From assembly GCA_964034945.1 (NCBI GenBank), contig OZ035962.1, forward strand, positions 31,027,943 to 31,091,942: a stretch of 64,000 nt of DNA. Reading direction: 5' to 3'. Positions within the stretch are counted from its first letter, which is position 1, and each line of letters opens with the position of its first letter. The stretch comes from Chrysopilus asiliformis. Its lineage: Eukaryota; Arthropoda; Insecta; Diptera; Rhagionidae. The translations under genes and the position numbers were made by a program. A model generated the notes under the pieces. That model was not told the origin of the DNA, did no database searches, and was given only the letters and a program-made list of their open reading frames with translations. This document shows, piece by piece, positions 26,201 to 35,346 of the stretch.

Positions 26201-27474
26201 TTCGCTGAAACAAGCTGCCCAGCAGAGTCTCATAGCGGCTGCTTCTCAAGAGCATATTACGATTGTTGAAGATCTCTTAGATATGGTGGAAGTTGACGTG
26301 GACAATATTGACGGCTTGACTGGTGATACTGCTTTGATCGCAGCCGCCAAAAATGGATGCACAGAAGTTGTATCGACGTTGCTTTCTAGATGTGCCGCAG
26401 TGGACATCAGAAATCGAGCTCAAATGTCTTCTTTATTACTTTCCGTCAAGGAAGGACACTGGGCGGTTGCAGAACGGTTACTTCAGAATAGTGCCGATAT
26501 TGAACAGGTGGATGGAAACACAAAAACCCCACTGATCATAGCCGCAGAAGAGGGTCATGTTGGAATCATTGAATTGTTGATAGATCGGGGAGCGAATTTG
26601 GAGAAACAAGATAAGGAAGGATTAACAGCACTCTGCTGGGCTTGTTTACGAGGAAGACTTCAGGCCGCCAAATGTTTGTTAGAAAGAGGAGCAGATAAGG
26701 ATCACGCCGATACCGCGGGTAGAACTCCCTTAGACTTGGCAGCATATCAAGGATCTGCATCGCTTGTTCAGCTTCTGTTGGACAAAGGGGCTAAGCTGGA
26801 ACACGTCGATATCAATGGAATGCGACCACTTGATAGGGCGATCGCGTGTAGGAATATTCAAGTGGTTCAAGTATTTCTAAAGCGTGGCGCGAAATTGGGT
26901 CCTGCGACTTGGGCAATGGCAGCTGGAAAGCCGGAAATCATGCTTTTGCTGCTTAACAAACTTCTGGAAGATGGAAATATTCTGTACAGAAAAAATCGCC
27001 TGCAAGAAGCTGCCCATCGATATCAATATGCACTTCGGAAAATTCCAAATTTGGATTCGCAGTCGGAACACTGCAATACCTTCACTCAGCTTAAGGTCAA
27101 TTTCCTGTTGAATCATTCGAGATGCAAAAGAAAACTAAATGTGAGCTTAACTAATTTTTAAATTTATGAATTTTATTTATTGAAAATTTTCTTTTATTTA
27201 GGAACTTGCTGAAGCAATTGATTTAGCAACTGAGGCCATTGAGCTGAAATCCTCGAGCTACGAAGGATATTATGCGCGTGCGAAGGCGCATTTGGAAAAT
27301 GGAGACAGCAACGCAGCTATAGAAGATGCCGAAAAGGCTTTAGAAATGGGAAATTCTCTATCGTCTGACATTAAGGAAATTCTAACGCGGTTACTAAATG
27401 AAATCACTCGTCGAGGAGATCCGAAAAACGGCGATCATGAATTCGAACAAAATGAAAACTCAACAGATCTATGA
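2078..27474 (+). CDS. rols: rolling pebbles / TANC-family scaffold (3' part of gene, multi-exon)
   Basis: Exons joined by consistent phase: 2078-2269, 9464-9603, 22623-22905, 23036-23284 (optional or uncertain), 23801-24133, 24190-27140, 27202-27474; about 1470 residues in this window. Domain order seen: C3HC4 RING, low-complexity Ser/Asn-rich linker, P-loop NTPase with Walker A GNLGTGKTT, winged-helix-like segment, about ten ankyrin repeats, TPR repeats. This order (RING + ankyrin + TPR) is that of Drosophila Rols7/Antisocial. Vertebrate TANC1/2 share the NTPase, ankyrin and TPR parts but lack the RING. Known role: membrane-associated scaffold in muscle founder cells, linking Duf/Kirre adhesion receptors to the cytoskeletal fusion machinery. 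The first exon here starts inside a codon, so at least one upstream exon is missing. Most introns begin GT and end AG. Confidence is high for the family and lower for the exact linker exons. Confidence 0.9.
2663..3030 (+). repeat. (GTCY)n-bearing dispersed repeat, copy 1 (Helentron/DINE-like)
   Basis: Begins with a TATACCC...GGGTATA hairpin, has gtccgtccgtctgt in the middle, and ends near TTGCCAGATTGGCAA, a short hairpin. The same order occurs at 6843-7436, 21125-21684 (reverse) and 21882-22503. A GTCY microsatellite core and terminal hairpin are features of the Drosophila mini-me/DINE-1 (Helentron-related) repeats; the assignment is by analogy. It abuts the element at 3042. Confidence 0.6.
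3042..3282. mobile_element. MITE with TTA target duplication (PIF/Harbinger-like), copy 1
   Basis: Terminal inverted repeats GGCGCCGTATAC and GTAAACGGGGCC are flanked by TTA at 3039-3041 and 3283-3285. It contains ATTTTATTCT and TTGCACAATCATTTA segments also found in the 623-bp copy at 39299. A 3-bp TTA duplication with GC-rich ends is typical of PIF/Harbinger elements. No coding sequence is left. Confidence 0.65.
5888..6716. mobile_element. TIR element filled with TATGAACA motifs
   Basis: Near-perfect terminal repeats (AAGTGCACACGATATGATCA at the left, its complement at the right). Internal sequence before and after the nested SINE is crowded with TATGAACA/TGTTCATA copies in both orientations. 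Clustered short subterminal repeats are usual transposase-binding sites in hAT-type elements. No clear target duplication and no coding sequence. Confidence 0.6.
6252..6427 (+). repeat. tRNA-derived SINE-like insertion
   Basis: A pol III A box-like TGGCTGAGTCAG (6261-6272) is followed 32 bases later by a perfect B box GGTTCAAATCC (6305-6315) in a T-arm-like context, then a tRNA-unrelated body and a short oligo-A tail ending at 6426. It sits inside the TATGAACA element. The cloverleaf is too degenerate for a working tRNA gene. Confidence 0.6.
6843..7436 (+). repeat. (GTCY)n-bearing dispersed repeat, copy 2 (rearranged)
   Basis: Starts with the TATACCC...GGGTATA hairpin and has gtccgtccgtctgtccgtctgtctg near 6974. 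Near 7280-7335 a segment with the family's 3'-end sequence (ccaatctggcaa) runs in reverse orientation, followed by a normal 3' end at about 7410-7436. This copy is therefore a head-to-head chimaera. Confidence 0.6.
7785..8608. repeat. long imperfect inverted repeat, about 240-bp arms
   Basis: The left arm 7785-8020 and right arm 8370-8608 are reverse complements at most positions (shared aaattcaatttagtgacaaa, gagatgatattgaacatttt, agtcggcgaaaact). The spacer is about 350 bases. The right arm has a local duplication, ggggaagccgttc twice. It resembles the two termini of a foldback transposon or an insertion of two opposed copies inside the 5534-8815 element. Confidence 0.7.
9464..9603 (+). CDS. 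rols: rols linker exon
   Basis: Acceptor tttcag before 9464 and donor CAG|GTAATT after 9603. The phase-1 start joins the RING exon exactly. It encodes a Ser/Thr/Pro/Gln-rich stretch (ITAKKLHDYDTGIGG ... HFSLYMQ) with no recognised domain and ends on a whole codon. It is isolated by introns of about 7.2 kb and 13.0 kb, so transcript evidence is needed to exclude further small exons. Confidence 0.75.
14325..14598. mobile_element. TA-flanked MITE (Tc1/mariner-like)
   Basis: Ends AGGTTTGTGTTACATGGGGA and, in reverse complement, AGGGTTTGTTACATGGGGGA, flanked by TA at 14323-14324 and 14599-14600. 274 bases, no coding potential. TA duplication fits a Tc1/mariner or pogo-mobilised MITE. Confidence 0.55.
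17530..18595. mobile_element. hAT-like non-autonomous element with 8-bp TSD
   Basis: Termini TAGAGCATTCA and (reverse complement of the right end) TATAGCATTCA; target duplication CCTTAGAG at 17522-17529 and 18596-18603. Subterminal regions are rich in CCGGGTACCCG-like blocks, in sharp contrast to the AT-rich surroundings. An 8-bp duplication and short TIRs with subterminal repeats are typical of hAT elements. A 364-bp foldback (18017-18380) is inserted inside. No transposase. Confidence 0.75.
18017..18380. mobile_element. 364-bp near-perfect foldback element with 7-bp TSD
   Basis: The whole element is a palindrome: arms of about 176 bases with few mismatches around a short centre near 18190-18210. 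Ends CATAGTTTAACTAGTTAGG and complement; target duplication GTCATAC at 18010-18016 and 18381-18387. Arm identity is very high, so it is young or under conversion. It is nested within the hAT-like element. Confidence 0.8.
19255..21105. repeat. Tandem-repeat element: foldback head, ten 122-bp units, GACA tail
   Basis: Three parts are seen. First, a hairpin-forming inverted repeat (about 19256-19518). Second, ten tandem units of 122 bases with phase marks at 19726, 19848, 19970, 20092, 20214, 20336, 20458, 20580, 20702 and 20825. Third, a tail with gacaaacagacaaacagaca ending AATAAAAGCTTTTAATAA. Each unit carries GGATAATCACGTTATCC, an inverted repeat. A diverged relative lies at 43817-44598 with the same head, units and tail, so this is a mobile family. 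Tandem repeats, a GACA microsatellite and a terminal palindrome resemble Helentron-type elements. Confidence 0.75.
21125..21684 (-). repeat. (GTCY)n-bearing dispersed repeat, copy 3 (reverse)
   Basis: Same family as 2663 and 6843, reversed: begins at the 3' hairpin (aattgccaatctggcaatta), contains gacggacggacagacggac near 21531, and ends at the TATAC hairpin near 21684. Faces copy 4 across a 197-base spacer. Confidence 0.65.
21882..22503 (+). repeat. (GTCY)n-bearing dispersed repeat, copy 4
   Basis: The fullest copy: TATACCC...GGGTATA head, a (GTCTGTCC)n-type run of about 110 bases from about 22012, and the 3' hairpin TTGCCAGATTGGCAA at the end. With copy 3 it forms a 1.4-kb inverted pair ending about 120 bases upstream of a rols exon. 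Confidence 0.65.
22623..22905 (+). CDS. rols: rols linker exon (low complexity)
   Basis: Acceptor ctttcag before 22623 and donor TCAG|GTAAGA after 22905. It starts in phase 0, matching the preceding exon, and ends in phase 1. The product is rich in Ser, Gln, His and Arg (SRQDLLSPEISKTATN ... GGTDTTTLS) and looks like a disordered linker with several possible phosphorylation sites. Codon use and lack of stops differ clearly from the flanking AT-rich introns. Confidence 0.8.
23036..23284 (+). CDS. rols: probable optional rols exon, donor uncertain
   Basis: An open stretch with coding-like composition follows an acceptor (ggttttgctag) and keeps the phase-1 frame of the exon before it. Ser/Asn-rich sequence (SRNSTGSSGNSTSNSETK) leads to SSLVFGKIKSLWNAQS. 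Two donors keep the downstream frame: a GT donor after 23176 and a GC donor after 23284. The second keeps the better coding-like segment. Leaving the whole exon out also keeps frame, so it may be a cassette exon. Confidence 0.5.
23801..24133 (+). CDS. rols: rols linker exon upstream of the NTPase
   Basis: Acceptor tattttccag before 23801; donor ACAA|GTAAGA after 24133. Starts by completing a phase-1 codon and ends with one base of the next. The product (DDEGGNVKPIAFNTKSKSTH ... SPLSRRHSVT) contains HDELQTRLGFFLENNARRNT and a long Ser/Thr-rich tail ending in RRHS, a possible basophilic-kinase or 14-3-3 site. No folded domain is visible. Confidence 0.85.
24190..27140 (+). CDS. rols: rols large exon: STAND P-loop NTPase, ankyrin repeats, TPR start
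   Basis: Acceptor cattgcag before 24190; donor AAAT|GTGAGC after 27140; 983 codons without a stop. From about 24360 comes the NTPase: Walker A GNLGTGKTT near 24460 and a Walker B-like FILVDALCEAEYH near 24875, typical of STAND/NACHT-like ATPases described for TANC proteins. Near 25540 is FFHPSFREWLIRRDEG, a winged-helix-like segment. Ankyrin repeats run from about 25840 to 26930, recognisable by repeated G-T-P/A-L--AA--GH-----LL--GA patterns. A TPR starts near 26950 (LLEDGNILYRKNRLQEAAHR). The start codon of this open frame lies in the intron and is not the true start. Confidence 0.95.
27202..27474 (+). CDS. rols: rols last exon: TPR and C terminus
   Basis: Acceptor ttatttag before 27202; phase 0 continues the large exon. 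It encodes a TPR (AIDLATEAIELKSSSYEGYY followed by ARAKAHLENGDSNAAIEDAE) and a charged tail ending NENSTDL with TGA at 27472-27474. The last residues are not a clear class I PDZ ligand, although ST-D-L is close to one. Confidence 0.93.
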   Translation, partial: ELAEAIDLATEAIELKSSSYEGYYARAKAHLENGDSNAAIEDAEKALEMGNSLSSDIKEILTRLLNEITRRGDPKNGDHEFEQNENSTDL

Positions 27475-27623
27475 ACATTTCGGCGGAGACTGATTAAAGT
27501 TTTTTGAGAATGTTTAATTAATGTTTTGCCACGTTTTTGAAGAAATCTTAAGTAGATAATAAGATTGAAAATATTTCTTGTTTTTTCACTTAAAATTTTA
27601 TATAAAAATACTTTATGTAATCA

Positions 27624-27629
27624 AATAAA
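27624..27629 (+). promoter_or_regulatory. candidate polyadenylation signal of rols
   Basis: An AATAAA hexamer lies about 150 bases after the rols stop, in AT-rich sequence. It is the first perfect hexamer I see downstream. AATAAA is common by chance in such DNA, so support is weak. Confidence 0.35.
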
Positions 27630-29308
27630 TCGTTAGATGTTAAATTTTTTTTGGTAGTGCTAAGCACATACAATATCAATTATATAATTTATTACTCTCT
27701 TTAGATTTAAGCTTAAATTATTTTGTAAATTTTTATCTGATTGTAGTTTGTAATCTTTTATATTTAAAAATATATATCTAATCATTTGCTTTTGAAAATT
27801 TTGTTTTTTTTTATCTTAAGAGCAATTTTTATTTTATTACTGTACGAAGGTTTGTTACCGAAATTTCGCGACAGGCAAGGTTTGAGAAACAGCACCAAGG
27901 AATCCAAACCCCCAAAATAATTTCCTAAGGTTCACTTTAAAAAAAAATGTGCCTCGCGAACGGTTTGTTATAGATATATATATCGCAATTCAATAATATT
28001 GGGCTTCAAAAAAATGCCTGATGTGTACAGAACATGATTTTCTAAGTGCACAGTCGTTATACTAAATAAGTATACAGAAAGATTCCACCAAAAATCCTTT
28101 TTGCTACCCACCGATGATTTTTTTTTTGTTAGATATCAAATTTAACCTATTTTTAAATAGAGTGGAATCTCCATATAACCAAACTCTGCTCCATAATTGT
28201 GAATTTTCTAATAGTCTGAAAAATTGTTTGTCTATTTAGCTAAATAATAAAAATTTATGAAGTTTCCAACAAATCCAAAGAACGATTAAATGCTGTTCTA
28301 AAAGTGGATTAATTTGTCATGATTTAAAGAAGAAATTTTTGAACTTTGATTTTTTTGGGTGTTTAGAAATAAAAACTATTTATTGTCGTCCTTTTTATAC
28401 GATTCTATTAATCATTTCGAGACGGATTTCACAATTTTTCATGCTTTGCTGGGACATATAGGTATCGAACTCTCACGATACTCATCGTCCTCATCTCTCT
28501 GATCTTGTTATATATAACTTAGACTACGAAACTAGTCATATATATTTTATTGAAATTATTCTTAAGTATTCTTAACTGAAACGAATTTATACGTTATGGT
28601 TTTAGACAAATTTATACGATATGGTTTTAAAAAAAATATTTTTTTTTCTAACTTGTGGACACTATTGTTTTTTTTATAAATAAACCAAAAAAAAAACGAA
28701 ATTGTTTCTAAATGGTTACGTCCATCTTGTTTTGTGTTCTTTCTTTAAATTCACTTTGGCCACCCATAATATAATAAAAATTGTTATAAAAATTACTCAC
28801 TCAAATACTAGTGTTTTTTGTTTATGTTTTAAATATAATTACTCGGTTTTTTTTTGTTCTCTTCAGCTCCTATAATCCGGTTGCGAATAATGTGCACACT
28901 ACCTGGCTTCACGCCACGTTTTCCTTATGGACACAAAAATTTTCCTTTCTTTTTAGCACAAAATTTTTATTTCACCGTACAAGTAACACAAATTTACAAA
29001 AAAAGAAAAAAATGCTTAACCGCCGTCTACCTTTAATTAGAAACCACGCTAGAACTATATTCTAATAAAAAAAAACAAATTTTTAAACCTGCTGATTGAT
29101 TCTACAGGATATTCCAACCGGCCTCTAGGTCACAGGACAGCTTATCACAAAATGAAAGTAATCCTCATGCAATGGTCTAACTATACTGCATTTCTCTATA
29201 GATCAAGCGGATTTTGTTCTTTTTTTTTGTGTAATTTCAACTAGAATTTGAAATATCACTTATCCTTGATTTTAAAAAAAATTTTAATGCACACAGGCAC
29301 GTAACAGT

Positions 29309-29435
29309 TCCTGGGGGTCTATTATGGAATACGATCGTAATCGTAACGATCGGGAATTGCCTGTTGTTAGTGGAAAACACTAACAACACACAAGTTCCGA
29401 TAGTTACGATTCCGATCGTCTTCTATAATAGGTCC
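29309..29435. repeat. 127-bp foldback repeat
   Basis: Imperfect palindrome: GTCTATTATGGAATACGATC at the left and its near complement at the right (GATCGTCTTCTATAATAGG). The centre is CACTAACAAC paired with GTTGTTAGTG. Similar in size and end sequence to the foldback at 38467. Confidence 0.55.
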
Positions 29436-30157
29436 TCTGATTGTGAATTTGATGTCAAAATATTAAATCATTTTACAGAAAAATTTCAAGAAAAAATACA
29501 TTATTTCGTTATTTTAAGGACCCCTCACCTTGTATTTTCTAAGCTCTGAAAATGAGTCTTGGAAAAAAAGAAGCAGTTTTCGACTAAATTTTTATTTAAG
29601 AAAAAGTGTTTATAAACAAAGAATTTTTTTTTGTTGATTCTGTATTGTAATTTGACTGGACATCTAGAGCTCGAAAATAAAAAGATAAGGAATATTTCTC
29701 TCTAAATTTTGTAAAAACGGTGTAATTGATATAGAAAATTGGAAATTTGCTTCATCAGATAATTCAATTTTTGCATTGGATTTTAGGAATTCAAATTCTC
29801 TTCTAATGTTCAAAACTTTGTTTTGTTATTTCGTTCTTTTCGCTGTTAAAAGTTTCGCTCTCAACCATTGATGGTTCCTTTACTTCGATTGAAGTAGATT
29901 TACTACATATAAATCCTAAAACAGATGTGTTATAATTTTAAGGGCTCAGTATTTTTGGGTCGAATCTTTATTTTTACAATTTACTACATTTTTTAGCATC
30001 AATATACTTCGCTTCAAATCGGCGTTGGAAACATCAATTTGCTCCCAGAATTAAAGATCTGTTCTCAAAGAACGTAAAACCAAAACGCAAATGTAAAGAT
30101 CTTAAGAGCAAGAACGTGAAAACCATAATTTCGTTCTCGTTTTTTGGAGCGTTTTAC

Positions 30158-30631
30158 CATAGATTAGAGAGTTACTAATAGATGAGATGAAAACGCATTT
30201 TCCCATATACTTAAGTAGAGTAAATGGCTGCGCTAGTGGAATATTTTCTGATGACATCGGTATTCCTTTTCACCCCTTCACGTCCAATTGGAATGCACAA
30301 TTGACTCATACGACACAAACACAAACATATCCGGGGCCAGCGCTTTGTTTACATTCGTCGATGGGAATCATTCGTAGGCGCACAGGTTTTCCATTTTACT
30401 ATTATTAACGTTTTTATAGCACGCAAAATGTCCGCGAAAAAATATGTGCAATGTATTGTTAGGGAATGCTCGACGGACAGCAAAAAAAATCCCAAAATAA
30501 AGTTTTTTACACCATTTCTCACACAAAAGCAATTCATGTCTTTACGAAGCAAATGAAACAGATGCAAAGTACTCTTCTACAGGAAAAAATTTCTTCCTCG
30601 TTTCTTATCTATAGTAACTCTCTAATCTATG
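30158..30631. mobile_element. 474-bp P-like TIR element with 7-bp TSD
   Basis: Ends CATAGATTAGAGAGTTACT and complement (about 27 bases, one indel), target duplication GTTTTAC at 30151-30157 and 30632-30638. It encodes a short frame (30428-30556) that starts like a THAP zinc finger. THAP domains occur in P-element transposases. The CATAG ends recall the foldback at 18017. Confidence 0.65.
30428..30556 (+). pseudogene. THAP-like zinc-finger start, truncated
   Basis: 42 codons from ATG to TGA. MSAKKYVQCIVRECSTDSKK has the first half of a C2CH THAP motif (C-x4-C), followed by NPKIKFFTPF, the FxFP-like strand of THAP domains. The second Cys-His pair and all of the transposase are missing. It is most likely a remnant left in a deletion derivative of a P-like transposon. 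The call rests on a short similarity. Confidence 0.45.
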
Positions 30632-32987
30632 GTTTTACTGAAATGCCGAATTTCGTTCTCTAGAGAGTGATTTTTCTTTTCCATTGATTTCAATTCCTCC
30701 TTGGGAGCAGAACGAAAGACTAGAAATGGGAGCGTTTTGAACACTGATAAAAATTGAGTTTCGTTAAACAAAAAGTTATTACCAAAATCAATGGGGAAAA
30801 ACAAGTATTTTTCATTTATTTTTGAAAAAAATGAAAATTTAATATAAAATAAAACTTGAATGTTTACCAATATTGTTTGCGCTTATTGAAAACGCAATAA
30901 TAAAATCAAACTTTGATAGCTTTAATATATTTATTTTAAATATAATTTTTATATTAATATGTTACAAATACAAAGATTTAAGCCTAGAAAATTTACAGCA
31001 TTTCTTCGTTTATGGCTTTTGGCGCAAATAAGACAACTTTTATCTATTGTGCTTCTGTGTTAAATTTTTTTTTTTATTTAAATTAGTATTTAAGTGTTGT
31101 TTATTATTCGTAAACTAATTAGCTTGTATTTATGTAGTGATGTTCTACAATAATAATTTTATTCAATTTAATCAGAATAAGTTAAAGTGAATTGAAGTTA
31201 AATTTTTAAATCAGAAGAATTTAAGCAGGAAATGTGTAATAGGAAAAATATATTTAATTTCTTTTTAATTTCATTTTCCCACTTTTTTAGTCAATTGTAA
31301 AAAAATTTAAATTTCATGATCCAATTTGTAAAGCAGATATGTTTTAACTTTTCAATACTTCAAAAATTCATGTCCGTTAGGAATTTTTAAATTTTGTATT
31401 TGACCACATTTCCATTTTTTTAATCTTTAATACTTCTCCAATGAAAAATTATCCTTATTGTCGTCGCTCTGAATAAAAGCTAAGTTGCATCCAGCGGCAC
31501 ATACGATTTTCAATTTTAATTATTTAATTATTTTTTTCTTAATTTCATATAATATCACATTTGCAATTAACAAAATTTTGTTTTAATTTCATTTTGAATA
31601 AAAACAAACGAATTTATTAATATTACAAAATAATTAGACGCTATATGGAATTATTTTTTAAAGACTTTTGAAATATTTCTGTTATAGAAGTTTTTAAATT
31701 TACTAATAATTAAACAGAGATAAAAGATTTTTGTTATTTCGATTATTTTGATCTAAATTGGATAATTTCAAGATTAGTTTCATTAAACGGAATTTTTTGG
31801 AAACTATAACACTAGAAAACTAGTATTAATCCGATCGAAAATTAAATTGTAATTTTTCCTATAGTTTTGGCATATTTTACTAGATTTTATTTGATTCGTA
31901 TCGACACTTAAATATTAGTATTCCAGCTCATCTTCATCATCGCTGCGGCACAGAAGTTTGCTAAAACAACGTGAAATCAATGTTTGGAATTTATTTTAAA
32001 TCAGGAAATCAGTAATTTAAAAAAGATTTTTTTGTCATAATGGAAAATATAATGTTTCATTAATAATAATTTATTCTAATTGCAATAATTATAATAAATA
32101 TTTTCAAAATCAACAACACAAAAAAATATACACAGATATTAGTTTTGTGTACGAAAATGTAGTTGTTTTTAAATGTAGGATGCATGTTTATTCTGTATAT
32201 AGCAGAAACTTTTTTCCACAAAAAACAAATAATAATAACAAATACATTCTTTGTGAAGTGCAGAACTAGATATATGTATATGTTTTTTTTTAAATTAACA
32301 AGGATACGTTTACGCATTTATTAATTCCATGCCAATTTTATGTCTAATTCTTTCGATGATGCCAATTTTGATGCTTCATTATACTGCGAATAAAACCCTG
32401 TAGACTTTGTATAAACTCCACTAGATGTTCGACAGTAGGTGGCTCTAAAATAATTGAATCCATTTTTTAATTAAATTTTTATCATTGAGTTGGAACCAAT
32501 CTACGAGTCAGCAAAATTAAATTAAATTTGATTTAATACCTAATAATGGAAACTTTTTTAGACTTCTAACAAAATTATAGACGTAACTAACGGTATAAAT
32601 TAATAATAAAATATTTGAAAGACAAATCTAGTTCTGCGCTAGACTTGATTTATTCAGTGAAAAAAAAAAATTTAAATCACCAACATCTTATAATATCGGT
32701 CACATGACTTAGAAACGTTCCTGTAATTTGTTTATATAAACCTCACAACCCTGTATTCTTAACCTAGTAACTCTAAATACAGTGAAAATTTTAATGCGTC
32801 CCTGAATCACTATTCCCTTGTGCAGACCCGTAGTGAGGCATGTGGAGCCAGGAGGGACTAAAATGGTACAGAAGGGCCAGAAATAGCTCCCAGGTATCAC
32901 TAGAAGAACACATCGCCAAAAAAAATCTTTCGAAAACTACACTGTAACAACAATCCAAACACAACATAGTAACAATAAACCAAAGTA

Positions 32988-33234
32988 CAGTAATCCCACC
33001 AACTGCGCGGTAGATATGTTCCACAAAAAGAGCGCGCAAACCGAAACCGCGCACTGTGAACCCTACTTTGTATCAAATTTTAGTGTTAGGAACATGTTTT
33101 TTTAAACGAAAATTATAAAAAAACCGCGCAGCTGCGAAATTTTTACCGCGCAGTTCGAAATTTTGGTAATAAAAACTTAACCGCGTAGTTGCGAAACCGC
33201 GCAGTTAGAAACCGCGCAGTTGGAGGGATTACTG
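32988..33234 (-). mobile_element. pogo-type MITE 'TGCGCGG', copy 1
   Basis: Ends CAGTAATCCCACCAACTGCG and, reversed, CAGTAATCCCTCCAACTGCG, with TA on both sides. It is about 90% alike, in reverse complement, to the 231-bp copy at 57280. CAGT ends and TA duplication are those of pogo/Tigger elements. Repeated CCGCGCAG blocks in the subterminal parts. Confidence 0.75.
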
Positions 33235-33496
33235 TACTAAAAAGTCCATATTTTAAATCAGAAATTCCTTCAGTTAATATACAATTACAAATATTTACTT
33301 TACACGACGTTTGTATGATTTTGAATTTTTTTTAAAAAAAAGTCATTTTGATTTCAATTTTAGGGCGTATTAGACTTTGACATGCAAACATTTGCGCCTA
33401 TGGCGTATTTTTCTACAACATTTCTGCCTAGAGCGTTTCTGCCTGAAAAATAATAAACACACGGCGTTTTTTTTCCTTAAGCGCAACACACAATGG

Positions 33497-33597
33497 GCCC
33501 AACACAACATTTACCGCGACATTTCAGATTTTAAACTTAAGCCCAAAATACAATTGTCCCAACACAACATTTACCGCGACATTTCAGATTTTAAACT
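33497..33597 (+). repeat. two direct copies of a 40-bp unit
   Basis: The segment cccaacacaacatttaccgc with the following twenty bases occurs at 33497 and again 60 bases later at 33557. A reverse-complement relative (aaatgttgtgtcgggccaat) lies at 35805-35825, so this may be the end of a larger, older element around the nest at 33623-35473. Confidence 0.5.
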
Positions 33598-34181
33598 CAT
33601 AGGACTCTATGCTTCTATATACCTGTGGTCACAAGTTGTAAGGGCCTAACTCGACTTTAGCCGTTTTCAATGTTTTTACAGAATCGTGTTCTCCTTCCAA
33701 AATGCTCTTAATTCCACTAACCCGTTAGTTTCTACGACAATTTTTGACCGTTATAGGCTACTACATCAAATGGCTAAAGTCAAAAAAATTCCAAGTTGCA
33801 TTTGGAAGAACGGCTAAAGTCAGATCTCATATATTTTTGTATAGACTTAATCCACTCTTATGGGCGCGAAGCTGCATTGATTTGATCGTTTTTGCACGTA
33901 GAATAGTGGCTTAAGTCGAATAAGTTCATTCTTTGGTTTTAATTTTTCTGAAACGAGCAGGCTAAAGTCTGTTTTAGCCTCTTTTTCAAATCGGGGTGTC
34001 GGTTTTTAGGGGCTTAACTTGACTTTAGCCATTGATTGTAGCCATTTCTAAGACATAAAAAAGTTTTGAAAGAGTGGCTAAAGTAAAATAATCCTTAATT
34101 TCTCTGAAAATATTAAGTTTGAATAAACCAGATTAAACCAATCGTAAAAAGCTTATTTTTCATAACGTTTTGTAGTTATAG

Positions 34182-35346
34182 CAGGGACGGGAAACGAAAT
34201 AAAAAATCGTAGCGTTATACATTTCGTTACGTAACGAAATTGAACTTTTATTTCGTTACGTTTTTTCGTTTTGTAACGATAAAAAATTTCATTTCGTTAC
34301 GTTATAACGTTATATTTCGTTACACATTGTATGGAAACTGAAAACAAAAAAACGCACTTTAATAATAGTGGGTCACAAAGTAATTCAGTTCAGTTTCCAT
34401 AAAAATAAATTCTATAAAAAATAAAAAAAACTTAGCAAAAAGAAAATACAAATAAAAACAAAAATAAAATAGTGATTACTAAGTTAAAAAATCGACATTT
34501 TGGTCAATATCAAAGATATAGAATTTTAGGCTATTTTGACGTCGCTCATTCTGACTCGCACTTAGCTTTCGCGAAATTCACACTACTTCTGGAGTTACTA
34601 AAAAGAAAATATTTTCGATACCAACAAAGTTGCTTGAAAGATTTCCTTTTTCGTATCTCCAGAAATAGAGGGAATCGGGCCAAAACAAAATCCGATTTAT
34701 GTAAGGGCCATATCTATCAGTTTTCCATCAGTCGCGACTGTTACGGTACTCGTCAGTTTTCCATCAGTTTTTTAAATTCAGTTAAGCGTTCAAATCTATC
34801 AGTTGCGACTGACAGTTTTTTGTAAAAATTTTCCATTCATTTTGATTGTAGAGTTCAAAAAATACCGGTGGATAATAAAGAAAGTGTGTGTGTATGCATT
34901 ATTATTGCATTAAGTTCAAAAAATAATATTTGATTCTATTCTAATGCGATACGACTGACGCGAACGTTCACACCAATCAGTTTCCCATCAATTTCCCAAA
35001 AACTGATGGAAAACTGATAGATGTTGCCCCTACATTAGAATCAAAATACGATTAAAGATACTACTCCAATATTTTTAATTATATTTTATGCAGGTGGCAG
35101 GTCTGTGGGGTTATACTTGATGAACTTTTGTGGAAAATTTCACAAAAATATAATACTGAATAAAACAAGGGAAAATTAATAAATAACGAAAAAACGCAAT
35201 ATTTTTTTTCGTTTTTCGTTACGTTTTTCGTTATTGTAACGGAATTGAATTTCTATAACGTTATAACGTAATTATGAAGAAATAGCTCGAAAATAATTTC
35301 GTTATTTCGTTATTTCGTTACGTTACGATAACGTTTCCCATCCCTG
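34182..35346. mobile_element. hAT-like element, 8-bp TSD, with TTTCGTTACG blocks
   Basis: Ends CAGGGACGGGAAACG and CAGGGATGGGAAACG (reversed), target duplication AGTTATAG at 34174-34181 and 35347-35354. Both subterminal zones are packed with TTTCGTTACG/CGTAACGAAA copies. The 8-bp duplication and CAGGG start are typical of hAT. No intact transposase; a 117-codon open frame at 34472-34825 has no visible motif. Confidence 0.8.
34704..35030. mobile_element. innermost TIR element of the nest
   Basis: Inverted ends GGGCCATATCTATCAGTTTT and GGGGCAACATCTATCAGTTT (reversed), then a shared CCATCAGT, inside the hAT-like element. The unit ATCAGTTTTCCATCAG is repeated near both ends. Target duplication not clear. 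Confidence 0.55.

Noticed and set aside
34472..34825. 117-codon frame in the hAT-like element as a transposase
   Set aside because: No BED finger, RNase H or dimerisation motif; it crosses the inner TIR element's boundary.
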